Shown piece after piece: positions 52,558 to 61,265 of a stretch of DNA of 64,000 nucleotides (positions are counted from its first letter, which is position 1; every line of letters begins with the position of its first letter). The notes beneath the pieces are model-generated. The model was not told where the DNA came from. It saw only the letters and a program-made list of their open reading frames with translations, and did no database searches. The DNA is from JARRQJ01 sp963761035 (lineage in GTDB: Bacteria > Pseudomonadota > Gammaproteobacteria > DRLM01), in the NCBI GenBank assembly GCA_963761035.1, contig CAVXFH010000002.1, positions 434,001-498,000 on the forward strand, given 5' to 3'. The position numbers were made by a program, and so were the translations under genes.

Positions 52558-53427
52558 GTGGTGAACGAGTCAACGGCAGGTGCTTACGCGCAGAGGTTTA
52601 ACAAGGTATTCGATTATATCGACACACACTTGGGAGGGGAGTTGTCCGTCGATCAGCTGAGCCGGGTTGCGAATTTCTCGAAATATCACTTTCACCGGCA
52701 GTTTTCCGAGTATGCCGGCATCACCGTCTTCGGGTATATCCGCTTGATGCGCCTCAAGCGGGCATCCTATCGGCTCGTGTTCAGCGGGCATACCCGGATT
52801 ATCGATATTGCGCTGGAGGCCGGCTTCGAAAACCCGGAATCGTTTTCCCGCGCATTCAAGAATGCGTTCGGACAGACGCCTTCTCAATTCAGAACGAGCC
52901 CCGCGTGGAAACCGTGGAATGAACAATACCGAACCCCCGCAAGAGAAAGGACACGTTCTATGGAAGTAAAAATCGTCGATTTCAAAAAGATTGCAGTCGC
53001 GGCGCTGGAACATCGCGGCGCTCCTGAACTGGTGAACGATTCGGCAAGAATCTTTATCGAATGGCGGAAAGAGAGCCGGCTCTCCCCGGTCAAGACCAGC
53101 AAGACCTTCGGGATCGCCTACGATGACCCGGACACGACGGAGCCGGAAAAATTCCGGTTCGACATATGCGGATCCGTGACAGCGGCCGTGCCGGTCAACC
53201 CGCAAGGCGTAGTCAACAAGTTTATTCCCGGCGGACGATGCGCTGTGGTTCGCCATCTCGGCTCTCACGACAAGATTGGCGAAAGCGCCTATTACCTGTA
53301 CCGGGAGTGGTTACCGGAGAGCGGCGAAGAGCTGCGCGACTGCCCTCTGTTTTTCCACTATTTGAACCTGATGCCGGAAACGCCTGAGCACCACCTGGTT
53401 ACGGATATCTATCTGCCATTGAAATAG
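52558..53427 (+). CDS. AraC-family regulator with GyrI-like effector domain
   Basis: The 289-residue protein starts at GTG 52558 (or 52561), with GAGGAGGAACC upstream. The N-terminal AraC HTH pair includes LSVDQLSRVANFSKYHFHRQ and IIDIALEAGFENPESFSRAF, then NAFGQTPSQFR. From about residue 140 a GyrI/SbmC-like small-molecule binding domain follows (MEVKIVDFKKIAVAALEHRG, PGGRCAVVRHLGSHDKIGES, FFHYLNLMPETPEHHLVTDI). Such regulators sense toxic compounds or drugs through the GyrI domain and activate efflux or detoxification genes. No target gene is adjacent; the downstream 2OG oxygenase is 230 bases away and may be separate. Confidence 0.92.
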   Translation: MVNESTAGAYAQRFNKVFDYIDTHLGGELSVDQLSRVANFSKYHFHRQFSEYAGITVFGYIRLMRLKRASYRLVFSGHTRIIDIALEAGFENPESFSRAFKNAFGQTPSQFRTSPAWKPWNEQYRTPARERTRSMEVKIVDFKKIAVAALEHRGAPELVNDSARIFIEWRKESRLSPVKTSKTFGIAYDDPDTTEPEKFRFDICGSVTAAVPVNPQGVVNKFIPGGRCAVVRHLGSHDKIGESAYYLYREWLPESGEELRDCPLFFHYLNLMPETPEHHLVTDIYLPLK

Positions 53428-53656
53428 CGGTACCCAGCTTCGCGAAACGCAGGCGACGGCTCAACTCGCGCAATGCGCCGCGCTTATTGCCGCGCCTTGC
53501 CTATCCGGAAAACGACTGGCAATTCCACTTTCCCGGTATTAGTATATGCACCCTCTATCGCAACGCCCCTAAAGGTTTAGTGTTTCAATATGTTTTTCGC
53601 GACCCGCCAATTGTCCGCGCACATCGTTCCCAATTTGCCGTGCAGCGTTCACCAGC

Positions 53657-54313
53657 ATGCTTGACGTCCGCACCACGACAGAGGGTTTTCTCTCCAGTCT
53701 GCGGCATAGCGAGCGTTCCGATTTTCCCTATCCACATTGGCTGCTGGAAAACTGCCTGCCCGACGAAGTCGTCACTGCCGTCACCAGCCTGCCTATCCAA
53801 CCGCCATACATTGAGGACACCCGGGGCCGGCGGGAAACGCACAACGACAGCCGCATTCATTTCGGCGCACAGTATCGCAGCCGCTACGGTGCGATGGATA
53901 TCCTCTCCCGGGTCTTTCAGTCACAAGAAACGGTGGACGCCCTGGAGTCGATTACCGGCGCCGATCTCAGCGGCACGTCGCTGCGCATCGAATATTGTCA
54001 GGACACCGACGGCTTTTGGCTGGAGCCCCATACCGACATCGGCATCAAGAAATTCACCATGCTGATCTATCTCAATCGCGAACCGCAGGGCGCCGACTGG
54101 GGCACCGATATCTACGCCGACCGCGACACCCATGTCGGCCGCGCCCCGGCGGGTTTCAATAAAGGTTTGATCTTCGTCCCCAGCGACAAGACCTGGCATG
54201 GTTTTGAAAAACGCCCCATGAAAGGTGTGCGCAAATCGCTCATCATCAATTATGTCGGACCGGAATGGCGCAACCGCCATGAACTCTGTTTTCCCGAGAC
54301 GGCCATTGCCTAA
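53657..54313 (+). CDS. 2-oxoglutarate/Fe(II)-dependent oxygenase-like protein
   Basis: The 218-residue protein contains the iron-binding pattern of the superfamily: H-x-D in EPHTDIGIKKFTMLIYLN near residue 125 and a distal His in SDKTWHGFEKRPMKGVRKSL near 180, followed by the Arg that binds 2-oxoglutarate. N-terminal FPYPHWLLENCLPDEVV is seen in prolyl-4-hydroxylase-like members. The enzyme probably hydroxylates a protein or small molecule; the substrate is unknown. There is no ribosome binding site of note before ATG 53657. It is convergent with the P-type ATPase operon. Confidence 0.82.
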   Translation: MLDVRTTTEGFLSSLRHSERSDFPYPHWLLENCLPDEVVTAVTSLPIQPPYIEDTRGRRETHNDSRIHFGAQYRSRYGAMDILSRVFQSQETVDALESITGADLSGTSLRIEYCQDTDGFWLEPHTDIGIKKFTMLIYLNREPQGADWGTDIYADRDTHVGRAPAGFNKGLIFVPSDKTWHGFEKRPMKGVRKSLIINYVGPEWRNRHELCFPETAIA

Positions 54314-54382
54314 GATAGGACTTCGGCTGACGCGTCGCCACGGCGCAACACCATCAAAATGCCGAGGACACCCGAGATTTTC

Positions 54383-57013
54383 TTACCGATAAATATACCC
54401 CCGCCGCACCAACCACTTCTCCGCCTCCACCGCGAAAAAGATCACGCCGGCCAGGACAAAACAAAACCCGAGATCGGCGGCCGACAGGGCTTCGGTCCTG
54501 AAGATCGGTTGCAGAAATGGCGTATAGATCACCGCTAATTGCAGCAGCATCATCAAGATCACCGCGCCCAGCAGCGGGAGATTGGAGAAGATCCCCGCCG
54601 TGAATAAGGACTCGTTGCCGGCGCGGATCGCCATGACATGCGCCAACTGCGCGAAGGTCAGGGTGGTGAAGGTCATGGTCTGCCAATGCGCGGTCTCGCC
54701 GCGCAGCGCCCAGGCTTGCGTGAACAGGGTGACGGCCCCGATCAGCAATCCCACCCACACCATGTGCTGCCACATACCATGGGCGAAGATCGATTCGTTG
54801 GGAGGATGCGGCGGACGGCGCATCAAGCCTCGTTCCGCGGGCTCCGCGGTCAACGCCAGGCCGGGCAGGCCGTCGGTCGCCAGATTGACCCACAGGATGT
54901 GGATGGGTTGAAGTGGAATCGGCATGCCCAAAAAAGGCGCGAGGAACAAGGTCCAGATCTCACCTGAATTCCCCGCCATGACATAGCGAATGAATTTGCG
55001 GATATTATCGAAAATGCGCCGCCCTTCCCGCACTGCGGCGACGATGGTGGCGAAATTGTCGTCCAGCAACACCAGCTGCGAGGACTCCCTCGCGACGTCG
55101 GTGCCGATGCGCCCCATGGCCACGCCGATATCGGCGCGCTTCAGCGCCGGCGCATCGTTGACGCCGTCGCCGGTCATGGCCACGAAGTGGCCGCACTGTT
55201 GCAAGGCGGTGACGATGCGAATCTTCTGCGCGGGATCGACCCGCGCATAGACCTTCAAGCCTTCGGCGCGTGCGGCGAGTTCCTCATCGCTCATGCGCGC
55301 CAGGTCGGGACCGGTAGCGATCGGATCATCCGCGCTGCAGATCCCGAGGCGCATGGCAATGGCGCGCGCGGTGGCGGGATGATCGCCGGTGATCATCACC
55401 GGGATGATGCCCGCCTCGCGGCACAACGCCACCGCCTCCGCCACCTCGGCACGGGGCGGGTCGATCAAGGCCAGCAGACCCAACAAGGTGAGATTCCGTT
55501 CCAGCGTCTCGGCGCCGGCATCGGCGGGCGTCTGCTGCCAACGGCGATAGGCGACGGCCAATACCCGGTAGCCCTGTTCGGCCAAGGCCATGGCGCGCTG
55601 CTGCCACTCATCCCGATTCAGCGGAATGACGCCGCGCCCGGTCAGCACATCGCCGCATAACGGCAGCAGGCATTCCGGCGCCCCTTTGCAGTAGGCCACG
55701 GCGCCCCCATCCTGCGCATGCAGCGTGGTCATGCGCATGCGCCGCGAATCAAAAGGTATTTCGGCGATGCGCGGCGCCTCCTGTATTAAATCCTCCTTGA
55801 TGAAGCCGGCATCGCGCGCGGACTGGTACAAGGCCACTTCGGTAGGATCGCCGATGGCGGCGCCCGCGCCATCTGCTGACACTTCATTATTCAATGCCAG
55901 GCCGCGGCCGATGTGTTGCCACAGTTCTCCCCGAGGGGACAATGCATGATGCAGCTCACCGTCGGCGAATACCCCTTCCAGCCTCATGCTGTTTTCGGTG
56001 AGCGTGCCGGTCTTGTCGGAACAGATATAAGTCACCGAGCCCAGCGATTCCACCGCGGGTAGGCGCCGGATCAAGGCATGGTGTTGCACCATCTTGCGCG
56101 CGCCGAAAGCCAGGGCGACGGTCACCACCGCCGGCAAGGCCTCGGGAATCGCGGCCACCGCCAGACTCACCGCGGTAAGAAACATCAACAGCACGGGCTC
56201 GCCGCGCAGCAGGCCCGCGGCAAAGATCACCGCGCACACCGCCAGTACCGCCAGGGCCAGGCGTTGCCCGAAGCGGGCGAGACGGCGTTGCAGCGGCGTG
56301 CGGCCGTCGCCGCTCTCCTCGATCAAGGTGGCGATCTTGCCCAGTTCGGTGGCCATGCCGGTGGCCGTCACCACGCCGCTGCCGCGGCCCTGAGTCACCA
56401 CCGTCCCCTGGTAAAACATATTACGCCGCTCACCCAGGGGGGATTCGCCGCCGCTCAATACCTCCGCGCTTTTCTCCACCGAGACTGACTCGCCGGTCAG
56501 CGACGCCTCATTTATCAACAGTTGTACCGCCTCCAGCGACCGCATATCCGCCGGCACGATATTGCCCGATTCCAACAGCACGATGTCGCCGGGAACGAGA
56601 TCGCGAGTCGGCAGGATTTGAATACACCCGTCGCGGCGCGCTTTGGCGGCGGGGGCGGACAAGCGCCGCAAGGCATCGATGGCCTGCTCGGCACGATAAT
56701 CTTGGACGAAACCGATCAAGCCGTTGAGCAAGACAATGACGATGATCGCGATACTATCGATGATTTCCCCGACCGCGCCGGCGATCAGCGCCGCGGCGAT
56801 CAGCGCCACGATCATGAAGTCGGTGAATTGAGAAACAAACAACTTGAACAGGCTACGCCGCCGCCGCTCCTGAATGACATTTTCCCCATGGCGCGCGCGG
56901 CGCCGCTGTACTTCGGCGTCGCTCAATCCCCGCTGGGGCTCAACCTCCAAGGCGGCGCAGACTTGGGCGGCTCCCAGGGTGTGCCACGCGACAGATTTGT
57001 TGTTCGGCTCCAT
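54383..57013 (-). CDS. P-type cation-transporting ATPase (Ca2+-ATPase-like, type IIA)
   Basis: The 876-residue protein has the actuator motif LTGES, the phosphorylation site CSDKTGTLTEN (about 335), GDGVND in the hinge, and about ten membrane segments. The M4 motif is AIPEALPAVVT and the M6 region is LWVNLATDGLPGLALT, as in SERCA-like pumps, so Ca2+ is the best guess. Mn2+ or other cations cannot be ruled out. The N-terminus is typical (WHTLGAAQVCAALEVEPQRG). It is the third gene of the leftward operon with the TrkA- and TrkH-like genes, 48 bases after trkA. Confidence 0.9.
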   Translation of the reverse strand: MEPNNKSVAWHTLGAAQVCAALEVEPQRGLSDAEVQRRRARHGENVIQERRRRSLFKLFVSQFTDFMIVALIAAALIAGAVGEIIDSIAIIVIVLLNGLIGFVQDYRAEQAIDALRRLSAPAAKARRDGCIQILPTRDLVPGDIVLLESGNIVPADMRSLEAVQLLINEASLTGESVSVEKSAEVLSGGESPLGERRNMFYQGTVVTQGRGSGVVTATGMATELGKIATLIEESGDGRTPLQRRLARFGQRLALAVLAVCAVIFAAGLLRGEPVLLMFLTAVSLAVAAIPEALPAVVTVALAFGARKMVQHHALIRRLPAVESLGSVTYICSDKTGTLTENSMRLEGVFADGELHHALSPRGELWQHIGRGLALNNEVSADGAGAAIGDPTEVALYQSARDAGFIKEDLIQEAPRIAEIPFDSRRMRMTTLHAQDGGAVAYCKGAPECLLPLCGDVLTGRGVIPLNRDEWQQRAMALAEQGYRVLAVAYRRWQQTPADAGAETLERNLTLLGLLALIDPPRAEVAEAVALCREAGIIPVMITGDHPATARAIAMRLGICSADDPIATGPDLARMSDEELAARAEGLKVYARVDPAQKIRIVTALQQCGHFVAMTGDGVNDAPALKRADIGVAMGRIGTDVARESSQLVLLDDNFATIVAAVREGRRIFDNIRKFIRYVMAGNSGEIWTLFLAPFLGMPIPLQPIHILWVNLATDGLPGLALTAEPAERGLMRRPPHPPNESIFAHGMWQHMVWVGLLIGAVTLFTQAWALRGETAHWQTMTFTTLTFAQLAHVMAIRAGNESLFTAGIFSNLPLLGAVILMMLLQLAVIYTPFLQPIFRTEALSAADLGFCFVLAGVIFFAVEAEKWLVRRGYIYR

Positions 57014-57061
57014 GTACTCTCAACGATGACGCAGCGCGCAATTGCGTCCTTCAGTTTGCCA

Positions 57062-57712
57062 CTACGAACTCACGCTCCAGCGTTCGGTGATGATCGGCAG
57101 GTCCTTGCTGTGCAACAGGATCACCACCTCGTCGCCGCTTTTGAGGACGGTGTCTTCCTCCGCCAGCAGGAAATGGCCATCGCGGTACAGGCAGATGACG
57201 CGGCTCTGCGCGGGGAGTTTGAGGTCGCGCACCGCACCTTCCTCCTCGGCGCGCACCACGAAGGAAAACACCCGCGCCTCGTCTTTGATCATGGCCGACA
57301 GCTCCAGCATGTCCTGGCCCTTGACCATGTCGGCGAGATAACGGCCGATGGTCCGCGCCGGTATAATGGTGTCCTTCAGCCCCAACTCCATGCAGATATG
57401 TTCGAACTCAGTGCTCTCGATCCTAGTGACGACGCGGGCGAAGCCCAGGGAACGTCCCACCAGGCTGGTGATGATGTTGGCCTGATCGTTGCCGGTGAGA
57501 CAGAACAGGAAATCCGCCTGCTTGGGGTTGGTCTCCTTGAGGATCGCCGGGGTACTGCCGTCGCCGTGGACGAAGCCGCAGTCCAAATGGGGGGTCAATT
57601 CCTCGATGCGCTGCTTGTCGCGCTCCACTATTACCACTTCATGCCCTTGCTTGAGCAGCATGGTGGTGGTCATCACCGCCAGGGACCCCGCGCCGACGAA
57701 GACGATTCTCAT
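57062..57712 (-). CDS. TrkA-family K+ uptake regulatory subunit (single RCK)
   Basis: The 216-residue protein has a Rossmann-fold TrkA-N domain (IVFVGAGSLAVMTTTMLLKQ, VIVERDKQRIEEL, VHGDGSTPAILKE, FLFCLTGNDQANI) and a TrkA-C domain from about 140 (FSFVVRAEEEGAVRDLKLPA, GDEVVILLHSKDLPII). It binds NAD(H) or ATP and gates the partner K+ channel. Half the length of E. coli TrkA (two RCK units), it resembles KtrA. Its start overlaps the TrkH-like gene stop by four bases. The glycine motif is GAGSLA rather than the canonical GxGxxG. Confidence 0.9.
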   Translation of the reverse strand: MRIVFVGAGSLAVMTTTMLLKQGHEVVIVERDKQRIEELTPHLDCGFVHGDGSTPAILKETNPKQADFLFCLTGNDQANIITSLVGRSLGFARVVTRIESTEFEHICMELGLKDTIIPARTIGRYLADMVKGQDMLELSAMIKDEARVFSFVVRAEEEGAVRDLKLPAQSRVICLYRDGHFLLAEEDTVLKSGDEVVILLHSKDLPIITERWSVSS

Positions 57713-59169
57713 GATGATTCCGCCCTTTTACCGAACCAGGTGCCAGGATACAACACTATCAGCAAGGCGACGATCTCCAGGCGGCCTGCGAGCATGTCCA
57801 GACACAATACGGACTTGAGCGCTCCAGGCAATGCCGCTTGGGTAATACCCGCGGACAGGCCCACCGTGGCGGTGGCGGAAACCACTTCAAACAAGGCATT
57901 CAGCGGATCGTAATCCGCCGCGACGAACGGCAGCCACGATAGTAAAACCACGATACCGAACAGCGCGATCAGTAACAATCCTCGCGACACGTCATCATCC
58001 TCCAGGCGACGCCCGCCCAATTGCGCCTCGACCACGGCGTGGCTGGGCATGGCGGCGCGGCGCAATACCAACTGCAGCAATCTGAGCAAGACCAGCAGGC
58101 GCAATATCTTGATTCCGCCCGCCGTGGAACCGACACTGCCGCCGATGATCATGGAGATGATCAACACCAGTTTGGAACCGGGGTCGAGACCGGCAATAGG
58201 CATGCTGGTAAAGCCGGTGGTGGTTTGCGCGGACATGGCGAGAAACACCGCATGATAAAAGGTTTCCCAGCTCGCGCCGTGTTCGCGCAGCAGCGATCCC
58301 GTCAAGGCGGCACTCACGAGGCCTAACACCGCAAGGAATCCGCGCAGCTCGACGTCGCTTGCAATCTCGCGCCATCCGCGGTTGCGGGCACGATAATACA
58401 AAGACAACGACACCGCGCCGCACACCCCCAGGACTATTACCACGAAACGCGCCGGCCAGTGCGCGAAGCCCGCCGCGCTGTTATCAAAGGATGAAAAGCC
58501 GCCGGTGGACACCGCCGCCAGGACGTGGGTAAGCGCGGCGAAACCGTCGCCGCATAGGGGCCATAGCACCGCGATGCCGAGCACCGTCAACAAGGCATAG
58601 ACCGCCAATACCCGCCGCGCGTGGATGCGGGTGGCGACGGTCAACGGTTCGCCGCTCAACTCCGGATCCACCAGACGGCGCGTGGCCGCTTCATGCCCCA
58701 TCAACAAGGCCACCGACAACACCACGAAACCCAAGCCGCCATACCACTGCATCCACGCTCGGCTGAACAACAGGGTATGCGGCATATCCTGCACCGTGGC
58801 CAGGGTCGACAAACCGGTGGTGGTAACGCCGGACACCGCCTCGAAAAGTGCGTCGCCATACGAGATACCGAACGCCGTAAAGGGATAGGCCATGGCCAAG
58901 GGCGAAAGCATGAAGGCCAGGCAGGTGATAACCAAGGCTTCATTGGCCTGTATCGCGCCGCTCACGCGCAGTCGCGACAGCATAAAGCCCGCCGCCGCCA
59001 GGCCCGCCGCCAGCAGTGCATAGCGCACTGTCAGGAAATATTCGGAGAAATACAGCGACACCAGCAGCGGCGCCAAGGCCAAGACGCCCATCACCACCGC
59101 GAGCTGTCCCAGATATTTTGCCAGTACCGGCAGACGAACAGCGTAACTGAGCGCCTTGAGCTGCGCCAT
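57709..59169 (-). CDS. TrkH/KtrB-family K+ transporter
   Basis: I choose ATG 59169, eight bases after AGGGG; the frame stays open to a GTG at 59178. The product of about 486 residues is strongly hydrophobic, with four membrane-pore-membrane units. Each P-loop ends in a Gly-containing filter: VTTTGLSTL, AVSTGGFSSFD, QTTTGFTSMP and ATATVGLSAG. This is the Trk/Ktr signature of monovalent cation channels. With the following TrkA subunit it should form a K+ uptake system. The gene is first of three in a leftward operon, with the Ca2+-type ATPase last. Confidence 0.93.
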   Translation of the reverse strand: MAQLKALSYAVRLPVLAKYLGQLAVVMGVLALAPLLVSLYFSEYFLTVRYALLAAGLAAAGFMLSRLRVSGAIQANEALVITCLAFMLSPLAMAYPFTAFGISYGDALFEAVSGVTTTGLSTLATVQDMPHTLLFSRAWMQWYGGLGFVVLSVALLMGHEAATRRLVDPELSGEPLTVATRIHARRVLAVYALLTVLGIAVLWPLCGDGFAALTHVLAAVSTGGFSSFDNSAAGFAHWPARFVVIVLGVCGAVSLSLYYRARNRGWREIASDVELRGFLAVLGLVSAALTGSLLREHGASWETFYHAVFLAMSAQTTTGFTSMPIAGLDPGSKLVLIISMIIGGSVGSTAGGIKILRLLVLLRLLQLVLRRAAMPSHAVVEAQLGGRRLEDDDVSRGLLLIALFGIVVLLSWLPFVAADYDPLNALFEVVSATATVGLSAGITQAALPGALKSVLCLDMLAGRLEIVALLIVLYPGTWFGKRAESS

Positions 59170-59301
59170 TCCCATCACCCCTTGAGCATGATTACTTGCC
59201 GACTATTCTTGTCCCTCTAAACACCGCTGAACGCGATTTATTATTCACACCGGTATATACATCGTGCGCGCCGTGAAGAATGTCAAAGGATAAACGCCAT
59301 C

Positions 59302-60447
59302 CTATTCAAGCCAGGGCGGCAGTTCCTTGGTTAATCGTTGATTTTCTCCAATCGCCGTTCCGGTCAGGGCGAAACCCAATAATTTGTTCTCGGCGGCGCG
59401 ATAGAGGGCGCGCACGCCCCGAGCGTCGCCGCTGAGCTCCCACTCTCCTGCTCTGCCTTGCGGCGGCGGCGATACCACCACGGCGTGCGCGGGAGTCTTG
59501 ACAAAGACCGGCATGGCGGGATAGTTCACCGCGGTGCGTTTGCCCGCCAGGGTCTGCGCCAAAGCGCGCGCCGCCTGCATGATTGGCGCGACGAAGGACA
59601 GCACCAGACCTTCCACCTCGGCGCAATCGCCCAGGGCGAACACGCCGGGGACACTGCTCTCCAGGTAACGGTCTACCACGATGCCGCGATTGATTTTGAT
59701 ATCCATCGTCCGCGCCAAGGCAATGCTGGGACGCAGTCCGACCGCGGACAATATCGCATCGGTTTCCACCTTGGTGCCATCGGAAAGTTGCAGCGATAAG
59801 GCATCACCCTGCCGTTCGACGCGCTGCGCCGTCACGCCCAGGCGCCATGCGACACCTGCCGAGGTCAGCGCCGCTTGCAAAATAATGCCGGCCTGGGGCG
59901 GCAGCAGGCGATCGAGCGGCGCGTCGGACGGACCGATCACCGTCACCGCTTTGCCCGCCTGCACCAGATCATTGGCGAACTCGCAGCCGATGAGCCCGGG
60001 ACCAATCACCGCGATGCGCCGCGCCATCTCGATGCCCTGGCGAAATCGGACATAATCCGCGAGATTGTTTACCGAATACACCGCAGCCGCCCCGTCCCCT
60101 TCCAGCGGGGGACGAATCGGTTCAGCCCCCACAGCCAACACCAGCTTGTCATAACCTAAGGTCTCACCGCGGGCGGTGACGGTGCGCGCCGCGGTGTCGA
60201 CGGCAGTGACATCGGTATGCGTCCATAGTGTGGCGTTTAGCCGCTCCGCCATCTGCTCGGCGCTGAAGGTCGCCAGGTTGGCGGCGGTCTTGCCCTTGGC
60301 CAGGGCATTGGACAGCATCGGTTTCGAATAGAACGCGCCATCGTCACGGGTGATGATATGCAGCGGCGCTTGCGGCGCGAGCTTATGCAACTCCTTAGCC
60401 AGCGTGTATCCGGCCAAGCCGCTGCCGATTATTACCGTGGGATGCAT
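59302..60447 (-). CDS. FAD-dependent NAD(P)H oxidoreductase (rubredoxin reductase-like)
   Basis: The start is set at ATG 60447, where the FAD fold begins (MHPTVIIGSGLAGYTLAKEL); an upstream extension of 42 codons lacks family match. The 381-residue protein has two GxGxxG motifs (IIGSGLAG and VIGPGLIGCEF near 150), KLVLAVGAEPIRPP, and GVFALGDCAEVEG near residue 270. It matches rubredoxin:NAD reductases such as AlkT/RubB. No rubredoxin gene is adjacent, so the electron acceptor is unknown. It is divergent from the peroxiredoxin gene, which may suggest a shared oxidative-stress role. Confidence 0.88.
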   Translation of the reverse strand: MHPTVIIGSGLAGYTLAKELHKLAPQAPLHIITRDDGAFYSKPMLSNALAKGKTAANLATFSAEQMAERLNATLWTHTDVTAVDTAARTVTARGETLGYDKLVLAVGAEPIRPPLEGDGAAAVYSVNNLADYVRFRQGIEMARRIAVIGPGLIGCEFANDLVQAGKAVTVIGPSDAPLDRLLPPQAGIILQAALTSAGVAWRLGVTAQRVERQGDALSLQLSDGTKVETDAILSAVGLRPSIALARTMDIKINRGIVVDRYLESSVPGVFALGDCAEVEGLVLSFVAPIMQAARALAQTLAGKRTAVNYPAMPVFVKTPAHAVVVSPPPQGRAGEWELSGDARGVRALYRAAENKLLGFALTGTAIGENQRLTKELPPWLE

Positions 60448-60614
60448 GTTCGTTCCGAATTTATCTCCGCCATGGCCGACGCCGCCGTTCGGTTCTGTTC
60501 CTCCCGGCGAGATAGCGGAACCGCGGGTACTTTTAGTATGTTCGCAGGTCTCGCCCGCGATGGCAAATTCCAACCGCTTGACGGGATTGAGTTTTCAAAC
60601 CGGCCCGTTCTACA

Positions 60615-61172
60615 ATGACCGGAATGACCACTCACTGCACACCGCGCCGCTGTTTGCTGGCCCTGTTCGCGATGCTAGGGCTGTCCGCGGCGCAGGCGGA
60701 TGACCTTCAGATCGGCCAACTCGCGCCGCCCTTCGTCCTCAAGGATCAAACCGGTAAAACCCATCGACTCGCCGATTATGCCGGCAAATGGCTGGTGGTT
60801 TATTTCTATCCCAAGGACGATACGCCGGGTTGCACCAAGGAAGCCTGTCACTTCCGCGACGACATCGGAAAACTCCAAGACTTGGGCGCACGGATCGTAG
60901 GTATCAGCCTGGACAGTACCCAGAGCCATGAACGCTTCGCCGCCAAGTACAATCTGCCGTTTCCCCTGCTGGCCGATGACGGCGCCGCCGTTGCCAAAAC
61001 TTACAATGTCTATTGGTCCTTTCTCTTCATCCACGTGGCGCGGCGTCACACCTTCATCATCGATCCGACCGGCCATATCGCCAAAATCTACCGCGATGTC
61101 GATCCCGATATTCACAGCGCCGAGGTCATCGCCGATCTCAAACAACTTCAGCGGCAAGCCCGCGGTTCTTGA
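60615..61172 (+). CDS. exported Bcp-type peroxiredoxin
   Basis: The 185-residue product has a signal-like N-terminus (CLLALFAMLGLSAAQA, cleavage before DDLQIGQ) and a thioredoxin-fold domain with IGQLAPPFVLKDQTGKTHRL and the active site TPGCTKEACHFRDD. The peroxidatic Cys is in PGC, and a second Cys five residues later matches the atypical 2-Cys Bcp/PrxQ arrangement. FIIDPTGHIAKIYRDVDPD is near the end. It reduces peroxides; the signal peptide suggests the periplasm. Start could be ATG 60615 or 60624. It is divergent from the FAD reductase gene. Confidence 0.9.
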   Translation: MTGMTTHCTPRRCLLALFAMLGLSAAQADDLQIGQLAPPFVLKDQTGKTHRLADYAGKWLVVYFYPKDDTPGCTKEACHFRDDIGKLQDLGARIVGISLDSTQSHERFAAKYNLPFPLLADDGAAVAKTYNVYWSFLFIHVARRHTFIIDPTGHIAKIYRDVDPDIHSAEVIADLKQLQRQARGS

Positions 61173-61265
61173 CCATTATTCCCGCGAAATTCGGCGGCAA
61201 GATTTGCATACGCAAAATTTAGCGCGTCGATCGCTAACATCATGGCACGCGGCTTTCCATAAACA

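Noticed and set aside
56522..57913. 463-codon plus-strand frame
   Set aside because: Antisense to the P-type ATPase, trkA and trkH genes; spans three real genes.
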